In this document: positions 1-7,618 of the stretch, in pieces | How positions within the stretch are numbered: the stretch's first letter is position 1 | Layout of the letters: every line of letters starts with the position of its first letter | NCBI GenBank assembly: GCA_029259695.1 | Contig: JAJDEQ010000076.1 | Location: 1 to 35,395 of the forward strand | Length of the DNA stretch: 35,395 nt | Direction of reading: 5' to 3' | Origin: Planctomycetota bacterium | GTDB lineage: Bacteria > Planctomycetota > B15-G4 | Translations under genes and position numbers: made by a program | The notes under the pieces: generated by a model | What the model saw: the letters and a program-made list of their open reading frames with translations, nothing else | What the model was told of the DNA's origin: nothing | Database searches by the model: none

Positions 1-2
1 CG

Positions 3-1241
3 GAGGGCTACGAGAGCCAGAGCCGCAGCGTCAGCTACGCGCTCGAGGGGCGCGCCCGCGACCAGGAACTGCACTTCGAGCTGGGAATCGGCCGCACCCT
101 GGCGGGAGCGGTCGTCGACGACCTCGGCCAGGCCGTACCCGATGCACGCATCGAGGTGACCGCCATGACCAAGGCCTTCCAGGGCAACTCGGTCGCCGTC
201 TCCGACGCCGGCGGTCGCTTCCTGCTCGAGGGCCTGGGCGACCACCCCTACCACCTGCGCGGCACCGCCAAGGGTTACGCCGACGCACAGATCGCCAAGG
301 TGCACGTGGACGAGGGCCAGATCGAGGTCGTCATGAAGCGCCGCGGTCTGGTGCGCGGCTTCGTGCGCACGCCCTCCGGCCAGCCCGTGCAACGCTTCCA
401 ACTGCACCTGATGAAGTCCCATCCCGGGCGGCCGCCGACGTACCTCAACCGCAAGCAGGGCTTCAACTCCGCCGACGGCAGCTTCGAGTTCGACGACATC
501 GACACGGGCACCTACGTGCTCGAAGCGCGGTCCAAGGGCTTCGCCAACAGCCACTCGACCGAGTTCGCGGTGGGCGGCCCGGGAAGCACGCCGCCCGAGG
601 TCGCGATCAACCTGGGCCGCGGTGGGACCGTGCAGGGCACGGTGCGCGACCCCGACGGCAACGGCCTGGCCGGCGCCAAGGTCGCGATCAACGAGAACAA
701 CTACGTCGAGAGCCCGATCTCCAAGATCTTCGCCCAGATCGCGCCGTCGGGAGAAGCGGTGTACTCCACCGTGACCGACGCGACCGGCAAGTTCTCGATC
801 ACCAACGTGCCGGCGGGCACCTATCAGGTGTCGGCCCGTCACGACAAGTGGGCGAGCCGGGAGCGCAACGACGTGATCGTCATGGACGACGAGCTGGGCC
901 AGAACGCACCGGTGACGTTGACGCTGCCCAAGGGCGCCCGGATCGCGGGCCGCGCCTACGACGACTCCAGCGTGCCGCTGAAGTTCAGCCGCGTGCAGCT
1001 CAGCCAGGACGGGGGCACCGGCTTCGTCGAGTCGACGACCACTGACTCCGAGGGCCTGTTCGAGTTCCCCAACCTGCGCGCGGGCGACTACAAGCTCACG
1101 CTGAGCCCCGAGAAGGAATCCGACGGTCGCATGATCAACCCGATCCTGCGCCTCGTCATCTCGCAGCGCTCGACCACGGAGATCTCCGTCGGCGAAGGCC
1201 AGTCCTTCGAAGACGTGAAGATCTACCTCAAGCGTCAGTAG
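3..1241 (+). CDS. Carboxypeptidase-regulatory-like repeat protein, 5' end outside the window
   Basis: The frame is open from base 3 to a TAG at 1239-1241, so about 412 C-terminal residues are visible and the start lies upstream. It contains at least four repeats of the CarboxypepD_reg type (beta-sandwich, transthyretin-like fold). Each has the pattern G-x-V-x-D-x-x-G-x-P-x-x-x-A followed by T-D-x-x-G-x-F and a G-x-Y segment, for example VQGTVRDPDGNGLAGAKV and then TDATGKFSITNVPAGTYQV. Proteins of this kind in Planctomycetota and Bacteroidota are usually large, secreted or surface-attached, and structural or adhesive; no catalytic motif is visible. This is the only gene in the window that clearly ends in TAG. 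Reading through that TAG would add only about 53 Arg/Pro/Ala-rich residues antisense to the next gene, so TAG acts as a real stop here. The 3' end overlaps the convergent Nudix gene by 14 bp. The family call is good; the role is unknown. Confidence 0.85.
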   Translation, partial: EGYESQSRSVSYALEGRARDQELHFELGIGRTLAGAVVDDLGQAVPDARIEVTAMTKAFQGNSVAVSDAGGRFLLEGLGDHPYHLRGTAKGYADAQIAKVHVDEGQIEVVMKRRGLVRGFVRTPSGQPVQRFQLHLMKSHPGRPPTYLNRKQGFNSADGSFEFDDIDTGTYVLEARSKGFANSHSTEFAVGGPGSTPPEVAINLGRGGTVQGTVRDPDGNGLAGAKVAINENNYVESPISKIFAQIAPSGEAVYSTVTDATGKFSITNVPAGTYQVSARHDKWASRERNDVIVMDDELGQNAPVTLTLPKGARIAGRAYDDSSVPLKFSRVQLSQDGGTGFVESTTTDSEGLFEFPNLRAGDYKLTLSPEKESDGRMINPILRLVISQRSTTEISVGEGQSFEDVKIYLKRQ

Positions 1242-1686
1242 CGTCGCGCCCCAACCGGGCGCGCAGCAGCTCCAGGACCTCGGCGTTGGCCGGCAGGAAG
1301 CGCAACTCGGCGAGCGCCGCGACGTCGGCCCAGCGCAGCTCCTGGCCCTCGACCGGTTCGGGTGGCGCGGCGCCCGGAGCCGGTGCGCACAGGTAGAACG
1401 TGACCCGCACCCGCGCGCCCGGATACTCCCACGCCACGGTGTGCAGCGGTTGCAGCACGCGTACGGCCAGGCCCAGCTCCTCGCGACACTCGCGCTGCGC
1501 GCACGCCGGCCCGTCCTCGTCCGGCTCCTGTTTGCCGCCGGGGAACTCCCACCAACCGGCGTAGGTGCGGCCGGCCGGGCGCGTCTGGACCAGCACCCGA
1601 TCGCCCTCCACCACGACCGCCGCGGCCACCTCGGTCCGCGGGGCGTGCGGGCGGGACGCCTCGTCGTCGGAGCGAGCGGGTCTCAT
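1228..1686 (-). CDS. Nudix hydrolase, MutT/8-oxo-dGTP diphosphatase-like
   Basis: The 152-residue protein is a single Nudix domain. The Nudix box at residues 51-73 fits G-x5-E-x7-R-E-U-x-E-E-x-G-U (GKQEPDE, then RECREELGL), the Mg-binding loop of nucleoside-diphosphate-X hydrolases. The preceding WWEFPGGK and the short length are typical of MutT-type enzymes that remove oxidised dGTP, or of related (d)NTP pyrophosphatases; the exact substrate cannot be read. The ATG at 1686 lies four bases after the TGA of the SpoU gene (TGA-gcgc-ATG), which suggests translational coupling. A longer frame continues upstream but only as antisense-like Arg/Ser-rich sequence inside the SpoU repeat, so I reject it. 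The 3' end overlaps the convergent gene by 14 bp, leaving no room for a terminator. Confidence 0.9.
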   Translation of the reverse strand: MRPARSDDEASRPHAPRTEVAAAVVVEGDRVLVQTRPAGRTYAGWWEFPGGKQEPDEDGPACAQRECREELGLAVRVLQPLHTVAWEYPGARVRVTFYLCAPAPGAAPPEPVEGQELRWADVAALAELRFLPANAEVLELLRARLGRDATDA

Positions 1687-1690
1687 GCGC

Positions 1691-2653
1691 TCACGGGCCG
1701 TGGGTCCGGTACCAGTCGGCGAGCAGGATCGAACCCGCCATGGCGACATTGAGGCTGTCGGTGTGCGCTTCGTGGGCGATACTGACCCGCAGCACGTCAC
1801 CGGGCAGCTCCACGCCGCGCGTCTCGTGACCCAGTACCAGCGCGCAGTGGACCGGCAACCGACCCAGCTCCAAGCGCCCGGGTTCCAAGCGCCCCCGCTC
1901 CGACCCACCCTGCTCCCCGTCGGCTCGTCCTGCGCCCGGCCCTGCGCCCGACTCTGCGCCCGGCCCTGCGCCCGACTCTGCGCCCGACTCTGCGCCCGAC
2001 TCTGCGCCCGACTCTGTGCCCGACTCTGTGCCCGGCCCTGCGCCCGGCCCTGCGCCCGGTGCGGCGCCGGGAGACACCGCGGCGACCACCGCCCAGTCCC
2101 CGCCGCCCGGGACCGCGCGCAACTGCTCGAGTTCGGCGCGCGCGCAGGGCAGGCGCAGCGATGCACCCGCCGACGCCCGCACCACCTTGGGTCCGAACGG
2201 ATCCGCCGTGCCGGCCGTGAGCAGGCAGGCCGTCGCGCCGAAGGCACGGGCCGAGCGCAGCAGCGTGCCCACGTTGCCCGGATCCTGCAGGCCGGCGAGG
2301 ATCACGACCAGCCAGGGCCCGACCGCAGGCCCGGCCAGTTCCCACGGGGCGGGGGTCGGCACCGAGGCCAGCAGGGTCGGCGCGGACACACGGTCGGAGA
2401 CGCGCACACCGCGGTCGCGGTCCACGCGCACCACCCGTGCACCCGCCGCCTGCGCCTGACGGACCAACGCCAGCCCGGCCCCGTCGAGATCGTCCTGCAC
2501 CACGACCAGCCCCGGCACCAGCCCCGCGGCCAGCGCTTCCTCCAGCAGGCGCGGTCCTTCGATCAGGCACTCGCCCCGGTCGCGGCGGACGCGCGCTTCA
2601 CGCAGCGCCTTCAGCTCCAACAGCTCGGCGCGTGTCGCGTCGGGGAGACTCAC
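1691..2653 (-). CDS. SpoU/TrmH-family RNA 2'-O-ribose methyltransferase with a low-complexity insert
   Basis: The 320-residue protein has the two parts of the RlmB/TrmH-like family: an N-terminal substrate-binding domain (IEGPRLLEEAL near residue 31) and a SPOUT knot domain. Motif 1 is at 122-141 (DPGNVGTLLRSARAFGA, with the Asn and Arg typical of SAM-dependent ribose methylation). Motif 2 is near 272-284 (LVLGHETRG, with His where most members have Asn). Motif 3 is near 288-312 (TDSLNVAMAGSILL). Between motifs 1 and 2, residues about 195-265 are an insert of tetrapeptide repeats (GAES, GAGP, GTES) followed by GRLEPGRLELGRL. This lies on a 12-bp tandem repeat and is absent from usual family members. 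I chose the GTG at 2653 because it forms a GTGA overlap with the asparaginase stop (2650-2652); a longer start at 2689 is possible. The target RNA (23S rRNA or tRNA) cannot be decided. Confidence 0.87.
   Translation of the reverse strand: MSLPDATRAELLELKALREARVRRDRGECLIEGPRLLEEALAAGLVPGLVVVQDDLDGAGLALVRQAQAAGARVVRVDRDRGVRVSDRVSAPTLLASVPTPAPWELAGPAVGPWLVVILAGLQDPGNVGTLLRSARAFGATACLLTAGTADPFGPKVVRASAGASLRLPCARAELEQLRAVPGGGDWAVVAAVSPGAAPGAGPGAGPGTESGTESGAESGAESGAESGAGPGAESGAGPGAGRADGEQGGSERGRLEPGRLELGRLPVHCALVLGHETRGVELPGDVLRVSIAHEAHTDSLNVAMAGSILLADWYRTHGP
1931..2062. repeat. 12-bp tandem repeat (minisatellite) inside the SpoU gene
   Basis: Ten full 12-bp units run from 1931 to 2050, with a decaying eleventh to about 2062. 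On the plus strand the units are TGCGCCCGGCCC or TGCGCCCGACTC, with a TGTG variant in two units. Because 12 is a multiple of 3, each unit encodes a tetrapeptide in the methyltransferase (GAGP, GAES, GTES or GTGP type) and gains or losses keep the frame. Two unit types alternate irregularly, with four identical GACTC units in a row (1967-2014 has four of one type), which suggests recent slippage or unequal exchange. Confidence 0.95.
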
Positions 2654-3609
2654 CGGAGCTCCCTGCGCCAGACGGCCTTGACCTCCCACGAGCCCGTCTC
2701 GAACGCGTCACCTGAGCCGGCGCGCTCCGTCGGGCGCGCCCACCCGGATGACATCTCGGCACTGTTGTGGTCGAGACACACGGCCCCATCGCGCGTGACC
2801 AGGATCAGTCCGGACGCACCGCGCATGTCACCCGGGTAGTCCACGACCTCCTCGAGCGCACGGGCCGCCGCCTGCTCCGGTGACAACCCGTCGGCCAGGA
2901 GCTGTACGCAGCGACGGGCGCTGCCCTGGCGCAACAAGGCCTCGCCCACGCCGGTCGTCACGCACGCACCGAAGCGATCATCGGCCCAGAACCCCGCCCC
3001 CACGACGGGCGAGTCCCCCACCCGACCGCTGGCCTTGCAACTCATGCCACCGGTCGACACGGCGGCGGCGGTGCGCCCATCCGCGTCGATCGCCACGGCG
3101 CCCACCGTGTCGAGCCAGGGCGTGGTCCCCGCTGCCGGAGCGGCGGCCGCGAGGCGCTCGGCGTGCAGTCGTCGCGCGCGATCCGTGATCAGGTCTGCGG
3201 AAGGACAGGTCGGCACCCCGAGGCGCCCCGCCAGCCCGGCCACGCCGGGGGGCGCGAGCAGTCGCCCGTACTCGCCGCCGGCCGTGAGGTGTTCGGCCAG
3301 GCAGACCGGGTGCATCGTGTCGTCGACACCGGTGACCCCGCCATAGCGGCGGTCGGCGCCGAGCATGAAGCCGGCATCCAGCGCCACCGTGCCGTCCCGC
3401 GCCAGGGCCGCGCCGCGCCCCGCGTTGGTGATCGTGTGGGCCTCCAGGTGCATGACCGCCTCGCGCACCGCCTCCCGCGCCCCCCGCTCCAGAGCCGCCA
3501 CGCCGATGCGCAACGCGTCGGTGACGCCGACCTGGTAGAGCCGCCGGTCCTCCTCGTTGGGCAACGAGCCGGCACCTCCGTGCACGACGATGACGGGGCC
3601 CTGGGGCAT
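2650..3609 (-). CDS. Isoaspartyl peptidase/L-asparaginase, Ntn-hydrolase (plant-type)
   Basis: The 319-residue protein matches the T2 Ntn-hydrolase family throughout. It opens with PVIVVHGGAGSLP, has TNAGRGAALARDGTVALDAG in the alpha subunit, and then the autocleavage site before Thr168 (LDTVGAVAIDADG). After this come STGGM, GRVGDSPVVGAG and TTGVGEALLR, which form the substrate pocket. The precursor should self-cleave before Thr168 to expose the nucleophile and then hydrolyse isoaspartyl dipeptides and asparagine; that is family knowledge. The ATG at 3609 gives the usual N-terminus. An in-frame GTG at 3666 makes a GTGA overlap with the RlmI stop but adds 19 residues not seen in the family, so it is an alternative. 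The end overlaps the SpoU GTG start by 3 bp. Confidence 0.92.
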   Translation of the reverse strand: MPQGPVIVVHGGAGSLPNEEDRRLYQVGVTDALRIGVAALERGAREAVREAVMHLEAHTITNAGRGAALARDGTVALDAGFMLGADRRYGGVTGVDDTMHPVCLAEHLTAGGEYGRLLAPPGVAGLAGRLGVPTCPSADLITDRARRLHAERLAAAAPAAGTTPWLDTVGAVAIDADGRTAAAVSTGGMSCKASGRVGDSPVVGAGFWADDRFGACVTTGVGEALLRQGSARRCVQLLADGLSPEQAAARALEEVVDYPGDMRGASGLILVTRDGAVCLDHNSAEMSSGWARPTERAGSGDAFETGSWEVKAVWRRELR

Positions 3610-3662
3610 GCTCGAGGAGTCCGGAGCGAGAAGTCGGTCGGTAGGAGCTGCGCGATCGGCAC

Positions 3663-4814
3663 TCACCACACGCGCAACCAGAGTCCCTTCAGGTACTCGG
3701 TCTCGGGGCACTCGAGCAACACCGGATGATCCGCAGCGGCGCCGGTCCAACCCAGCACCGCCACCCTCCGCCCGGCCTTGCGGGCGGCGGTCTGGATCAA
3801 CCCGAAGAACGAGTCCCGCGACAGCAGCCCCGAGCAGGAGCAGGTGAGCATCAGCGCACCGGGTCCGGCCACACCGAAGGCCAGCCGGTTCAGGTCGTGG
3901 TACTTGCCCTCACCGGTCTTCACGTCGCGGCGCGTGGGGATGAACTTGGGCGGGTCGACCACCAGCGTGGCGAAGCGCCGCCCGGCGCCACCCACCTGGC
4001 GCATCCAGTCGAAGGCGTCGGCGTGCACGAACGAGATGCGCCTCTGGTTCAGGTTGGCGTTGGCCTTGGCCACCGCGATCGTCTTCTCGTCCAGGTCCAC
4101 TCCGGTGATCTTGCCCACCCGCCCCTCGGCCGCCGCCGCCAGCGCGAAGCCGCCCGTGTTGCAGCACACATCGAGCACCTCGCCCGGCCCCGCGCGCAGC
4201 CCGAGCTGCTGCCGGTTGTCGCGCTGGTCGCAGAAGAAACCGGTCTTGTGGCCCACCGCCAGATCGATGCCGAAGCGCACACCGTGTTCGCGCACGACGA
4301 CCCGACGCGGGCACTCCGGACTGCTCTGCTCGAAGGCCGGGACGCCCTCGAGCTGGGCCACGCGCACGCCGAGCGAGACGCGCGCGTGACGGGTGCCGAG
4401 GCGCTGTGACAGGAAGTCCACGATGGCGCCGGCGCGCGGCACCCAACCGGCGCTGTACAGCTCGGCCACGAGCACGTCGCCGTAGCGATCGACCACCAGG
4501 CCCGACAGGCCGTCACCCTCGGCGTGCACCACGCGCCAGGCCTCCCCGGCGTCCGTGACGCCGGGCAGCCCCTCGCGCAGCGCGACGGCCCGCTCCAGCA
4601 GCTCCTCGAGCATGGCGTCGTCGAAGCGCACGTCCCCGTCGGTCAGGCGCCGTGCCGCGATGTCGGAGCGCTCGTTCCACAGGGCGTCGCCCAGGATCAC
4701 GTCCTCGGGCGACACGAGCGTGACCACGTCCCCGGTCGCCACACCGCGCGGCTCGTCGGCGATCAGGTGCCGGCGCACGAACGGGTGGGGGCTGGGGTGG
4801 GTCTTGAGGCGCAC
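3663..4814 (-). CDS. RlmI-like class I rRNA (cytosine-C5) methyltransferase with PUA domain
   Basis: The 383-residue protein has an N-terminal PUA-like region (residues about 1-75, with LGDALWNERSDIAARRL), a central EEHEE-type linker, and a C-terminal Rossmann methyltransferase. Visible landmarks are GHKTGFFCDQRDNR (188-201), the SAM-binding loop VLDVCCNTGGFAL (213-225), DPPKF (287-291) and TCSCS (324-328), with the Cys of the TCSCS motif as candidate nucleophile. This is the layout of RlmI, which makes m5C1962 in E. coli 23S rRNA, and of its close relatives (COG1092); the specific site is inferred from the family. The start is a GTG at 4814, 35 bp after the M16 stop. No strong ribosome-binding site is seen, so the start is only moderately sure. 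Confidence 0.88.
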   Translation of the reverse strand: MRLKTHPSPHPFVRRHLIADEPRGVATGDVVTLVSPEDVILGDALWNERSDIAARRLTDGDVRFDDAMLEELLERAVALREGLPGVTDAGEAWRVVHAEGDGLSGLVVDRYGDVLVAELYSAGWVPRAGAIVDFLSQRLGTRHARVSLGVRVAQLEGVPAFEQSSPECPRRVVVREHGVRFGIDLAVGHKTGFFCDQRDNRQQLGLRAGPGEVLDVCCNTGGFALAAAAEGRVGKITGVDLDEKTIAVAKANANLNQRRISFVHADAFDWMRQVGGAGRRFATLVVDPPKFIPTRRDVKTGEGKYHDLNRLAFGVAGPGALMLTCSCSGLLSRDSFFGLIQTAARKAGRRVAVLGWTGAAADHPVLLECPETEYLKGLWLRVW

Positions 4815-4849
4815 GCGCGTCCGCTGCGTGCTCGACCGGGGCGACGTGT

Positions 4850-7618
4850 TCAGAACGAATCCTCCTCGTCGGCAGCGCCGTCGGCGCGGGCCGCCTCGTG
4901 GTCCGGGGCGTCGGACGGCTCGTTGACGTCGGCGTCGAAGCCGAGCGACACGCCCTCGAGGCGCGCCTCCAGCCGGTCGCCGTCGCCCACCAACACGATC
5001 ACCAGTTCGTCACCCGGGACGAGCGCCCTACCCGAGCGAGCCAGTTGCTCAGCGCCCATCAGCGGCAGCGCGCGATGGAACGCAGCTTCCACCACGGGCA
5101 GCGCGCCATCCAGCCAGAGCCCGGCCCACAACTCCGCCAACGCGGCGGGGCTGGCGTAGGCCGCCAGCAGTTCGTGCCGCAGCAGCCCCTGGGCGCGGGC
5201 GGCCGCAGCGGCGTCGACCTCGCCACGCCGCACCCGTCCCAGCGCTTGCATGACGCCGTCCAACACCGCCGCGGTGTCATCCAGCGACCATTGCAGGTCG
5301 ATGCCCAGCAGGCCGTGCGTGCGGCGCGGCTCGTAGCGCGCACTCACTTGCCGGGCGCCCCGGGCCCGCAACTCGGCCTGCACGGGCCCGTGTTCGTCAT
5401 CCAGGAGCGCAGCGAGCAAGCGCGCGGTGAGTTGCGACGGGCCGTGCCCGCCGGACGCCGGCAACAGCACGTGGGCCACCACGCGGTCGGCGTCCGCAGG
5501 GCCGGCGCCAGGTGAGCCCGCGTCGTGGGGCACACCCAACACGCGCACACCATCCGACCGGGCGCGCGGCAGCGAGGTCACGTCGAAGCCGGAGCCGTCG
5601 GGCCAGTCCCGATCGACGACGTCGATCACGCGTTCGACCACATCGGGCTCGAGGTCGCCCACGAGGATCAACGCCGCACCACGCGGCTGCGCCGAGGACG
5701 CGTGGAACAGCGCCACGTGGTCGCGCGTGAGTTCCCGCAGGGAGAGCTGGTCGAGAAAACGGTCCGCCGCCAGGGGGTGCCCGGTGCCGTAGTGCGCCGC
5801 CTCGGCGCGTGCGCGCGCGACCTCCCGGGGCCCACGACCCCAGGTCTCCCAGGACATCGACCGGCGCTCCCGCTCGAAGTCACGCTCGTCGAAACGCGGG
5901 TCGGTCACGGCGTCGTGCAACAGCACGGCGGCCTGCTCGACCGCGGCGACAGGCACGCGCATGGACAGCACCGTGCCCCAGGCCTCCACCCGGGCCGTGA
6001 AGCTCGCCCCCAGGCTCTCGACCGCCGCCGCGAAGTCCCCCGCCGAGAGCGCGCCGGAGCCGGCGCGCAGCAGTCGCCCCGTGAGTTCCGCCAGGCCGGC
6101 CGTCCCGTCCTGGGCGACGCGCCCCCCGGTCAGCACCAGCCGCAGCTCGACGCTCTGGGTCCCGGGCCAGTCGACCCACCAGGTCGACAACCCGCTGGGC
6201 CGTTCCACGATCTGGGGCATGACCGGCACGAAGGCCGCGGCGTCGTCGTCGACCGGCGCTTGCCCCTCCGGGCCGACCTCGAGTTCCGGGCGCACCTCGA
6301 TCACCAGCCGTCGTTCGGGCGTGAGCACGCCCTTGGCCCAGCGCCGCACGCTGCGGGCCGACGTGTTGACGTAGCGCTGCTCGTCGGTGAGGAAGCCGTC
6401 GGGGTGACCGAGCCGTTGCACGTAGCGGCTGAAGAGCGTCGCACGTTGGGCGAGGTCGTCCCGTTCGGCGCGCCAGGCGGACAGCACGCGCGCGCGCGCA
6501 CGCGCCACCTCGGAGTCCGTGGGTTCCGCCTCGATCAGCCGGGCCAGTTCGGCGTCGATGGCCGCCCCGACCGCTTCGAGGTCCACCCCCGGATACGACT
6601 GCACGTCGATCGTGAACAACCCGCCCATCAGCGCCACGGTGTGGCGCGCGGTCACCGCGAGCGCCAGACCGTCCTGCTCGACCAGTCGCCGATGGAGGCG
6701 CCCCGCGCCGTCGTGCGCGAGCAGCGGGACGAGCAGGTCACACTCGGCGTCACCGGGGCCGAACCAGCCGCCGGTGTGGTACGCGTACACCAGTCGCGGC
6801 CGGGCACCCGGATCGTGCAACGTGAAGCGCCGGGGGATCTCCACCTGGGCACCCTGGACCACCTCGTGCCGCACCTCGGCGCCCGGTGGGATCCGGCCGA
6901 ACCAGGACTCGAGCCGCGACCGCCATGCCTCGGCGTCGAAGAACCCCGCCACGGTGAGCGTCGCGTTGTTGGCGCGCAGCAGGCGCCGGACGAAACGGTC
7001 CAGTTCGCTCACGCTCGTCGCCGCCAGCTCGTCCGCGCGTCCGCTCATCGGGTGGTGATACGGATGGCCCACCGGGTACATGAGTTCGTGCAGCAGGATG
7101 TCGAGCGAGCCGTCCCCGTACGGGTCGTGATCGGCGGGGGCCTCGCGCGGGATCGCCTTCGCCGCCGCCTCGATGCGCGCCGGGTCGAGCGGGCCGACCG
7201 GCGCCCCGAGCACGACGCGCGGTGCCTCCAGCACCCGCGGCAGCGCGTCAGCCGGCCCCTCCCAGCGCAGCGAGAGCCGATCCCGGCCGAGTGTGACCTC
7301 GCTGCGCACGCCGTCGACGACAAGCGTGGCCGAGACCGCGTCCAGTCGGTCGCGGATCAGTTGCGCCACCAACGCGGCCCAGCCGCTGCGACCCGACGGA
7401 TCGTCGCGGCTGCCCAGGCCGTAGACCAGGTCGACCACGACCCAGCGCGCCCCGGCGTCGGGGTTCAGCACGACGTGCATGCCGTTGGACAGCAGCACGT
7501 GCTCGTGCGGCACGAGGCTCGGCGGCGGATCCTCGACCGCTGCCTGGGCCGCCGCTCCGGGCGCGCACCACGCCAGCAGCGAGAGCCATCCGAGCGTGAC
7601 CTGGAAGCTGATCGTCAT
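4850..7618 (-). CDS. Secreted M16-family protein, two fused halves, zinc motif absent in both
   Basis: The 922-residue product begins with a signal peptide (hydrophobic stretch 5-24, AAAQA cleavage region). Two pitrilysin/insulinase-type halves follow (about 30-430 and 480-900). The first half has the family's landmarks: opening VLLSNGMHVVLNPD, the segment HPYHHP, the FVRRLLRANNATLTVAGFF strand, and RPRLVYAYHTGG. Active M16 enzymes carry HxxEH in the first half, in a segment of type GxxHFLEHM. Here the matching stretch reads GRSGWAALVAQLIRDRL, with none of the three zinc ligands. The second half is also without HxxEH, which is usual. It is therefore likely a non-proteolytic chamber protein, perhaps a partner of an active subunit elsewhere. 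The ATG at 7618 forms an ATGA overlap with the GT9 stop. Confidence 0.88.
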   Translation of the reverse strand: MTISFQVTLGWLSLLAWCAPGAAAQAAVEDPPPSLVPHEHVLLSNGMHVVLNPDAGARWVVVDLVYGLGSRDDPSGRSGWAALVAQLIRDRLDAVSATLVVDGVRSEVTLGRDRLSLRWEGPADALPRVLEAPRVVLGAPVGPLDPARIEAAAKAIPREAPADHDPYGDGSLDILLHELMYPVGHPYHHPMSGRADELAATSVSELDRFVRRLLRANNATLTVAGFFDAEAWRSRLESWFGRIPPGAEVRHEVVQGAQVEIPRRFTLHDPGARPRLVYAYHTGGWFGPGDAECDLLVPLLAHDGAGRLHRRLVEQDGLALAVTARHTVALMGGLFTIDVQSYPGVDLEAVGAAIDAELARLIEAEPTDSEVARARARVLSAWRAERDDLAQRATLFSRYVQRLGHPDGFLTDEQRYVNTSARSVRRWAKGVLTPERRLVIEVRPELEVGPEGQAPVDDDAAAFVPVMPQIVERPSGLSTWWVDWPGTQSVELRLVLTGGRVAQDGTAGLAELTGRLLRAGSGALSAGDFAAAVESLGASFTARVEAWGTVLSMRVPVAAVEQAAVLLHDAVTDPRFDERDFERERRSMSWETWGRGPREVARARAEAAHYGTGHPLAADRFLDQLSLRELTRDHVALFHASSAQPRGAALILVGDLEPDVVERVIDVVDRDWPDGSGFDVTSLPRARSDGVRVLGVPHDAGSPGAGPADADRVVAHVLLPASGGHGPSQLTARLLAALLDDEHGPVQAELRARGARQVSARYEPRRTHGLLGIDLQWSLDDTAAVLDGVMQALGRVRRGEVDAAAAARAQGLLRHELLAAYASPAALAELWAGLWLDGALPVVEAAFHRALPLMGAEQLARSGRALVPGDELVIVLVGDGDRLEARLEGVSLGFDADVNEPSDAPDHEAARADGAADEEDSF

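Noticed and set aside
1565..2839. A 424-codon plus-strand open frame across the SpoU and Nudix genes
   Set aside because: It is antisense to two well-supported genes and its product (repeated CARPCARLCAR) is only the mirror of the 12-bp repeat.
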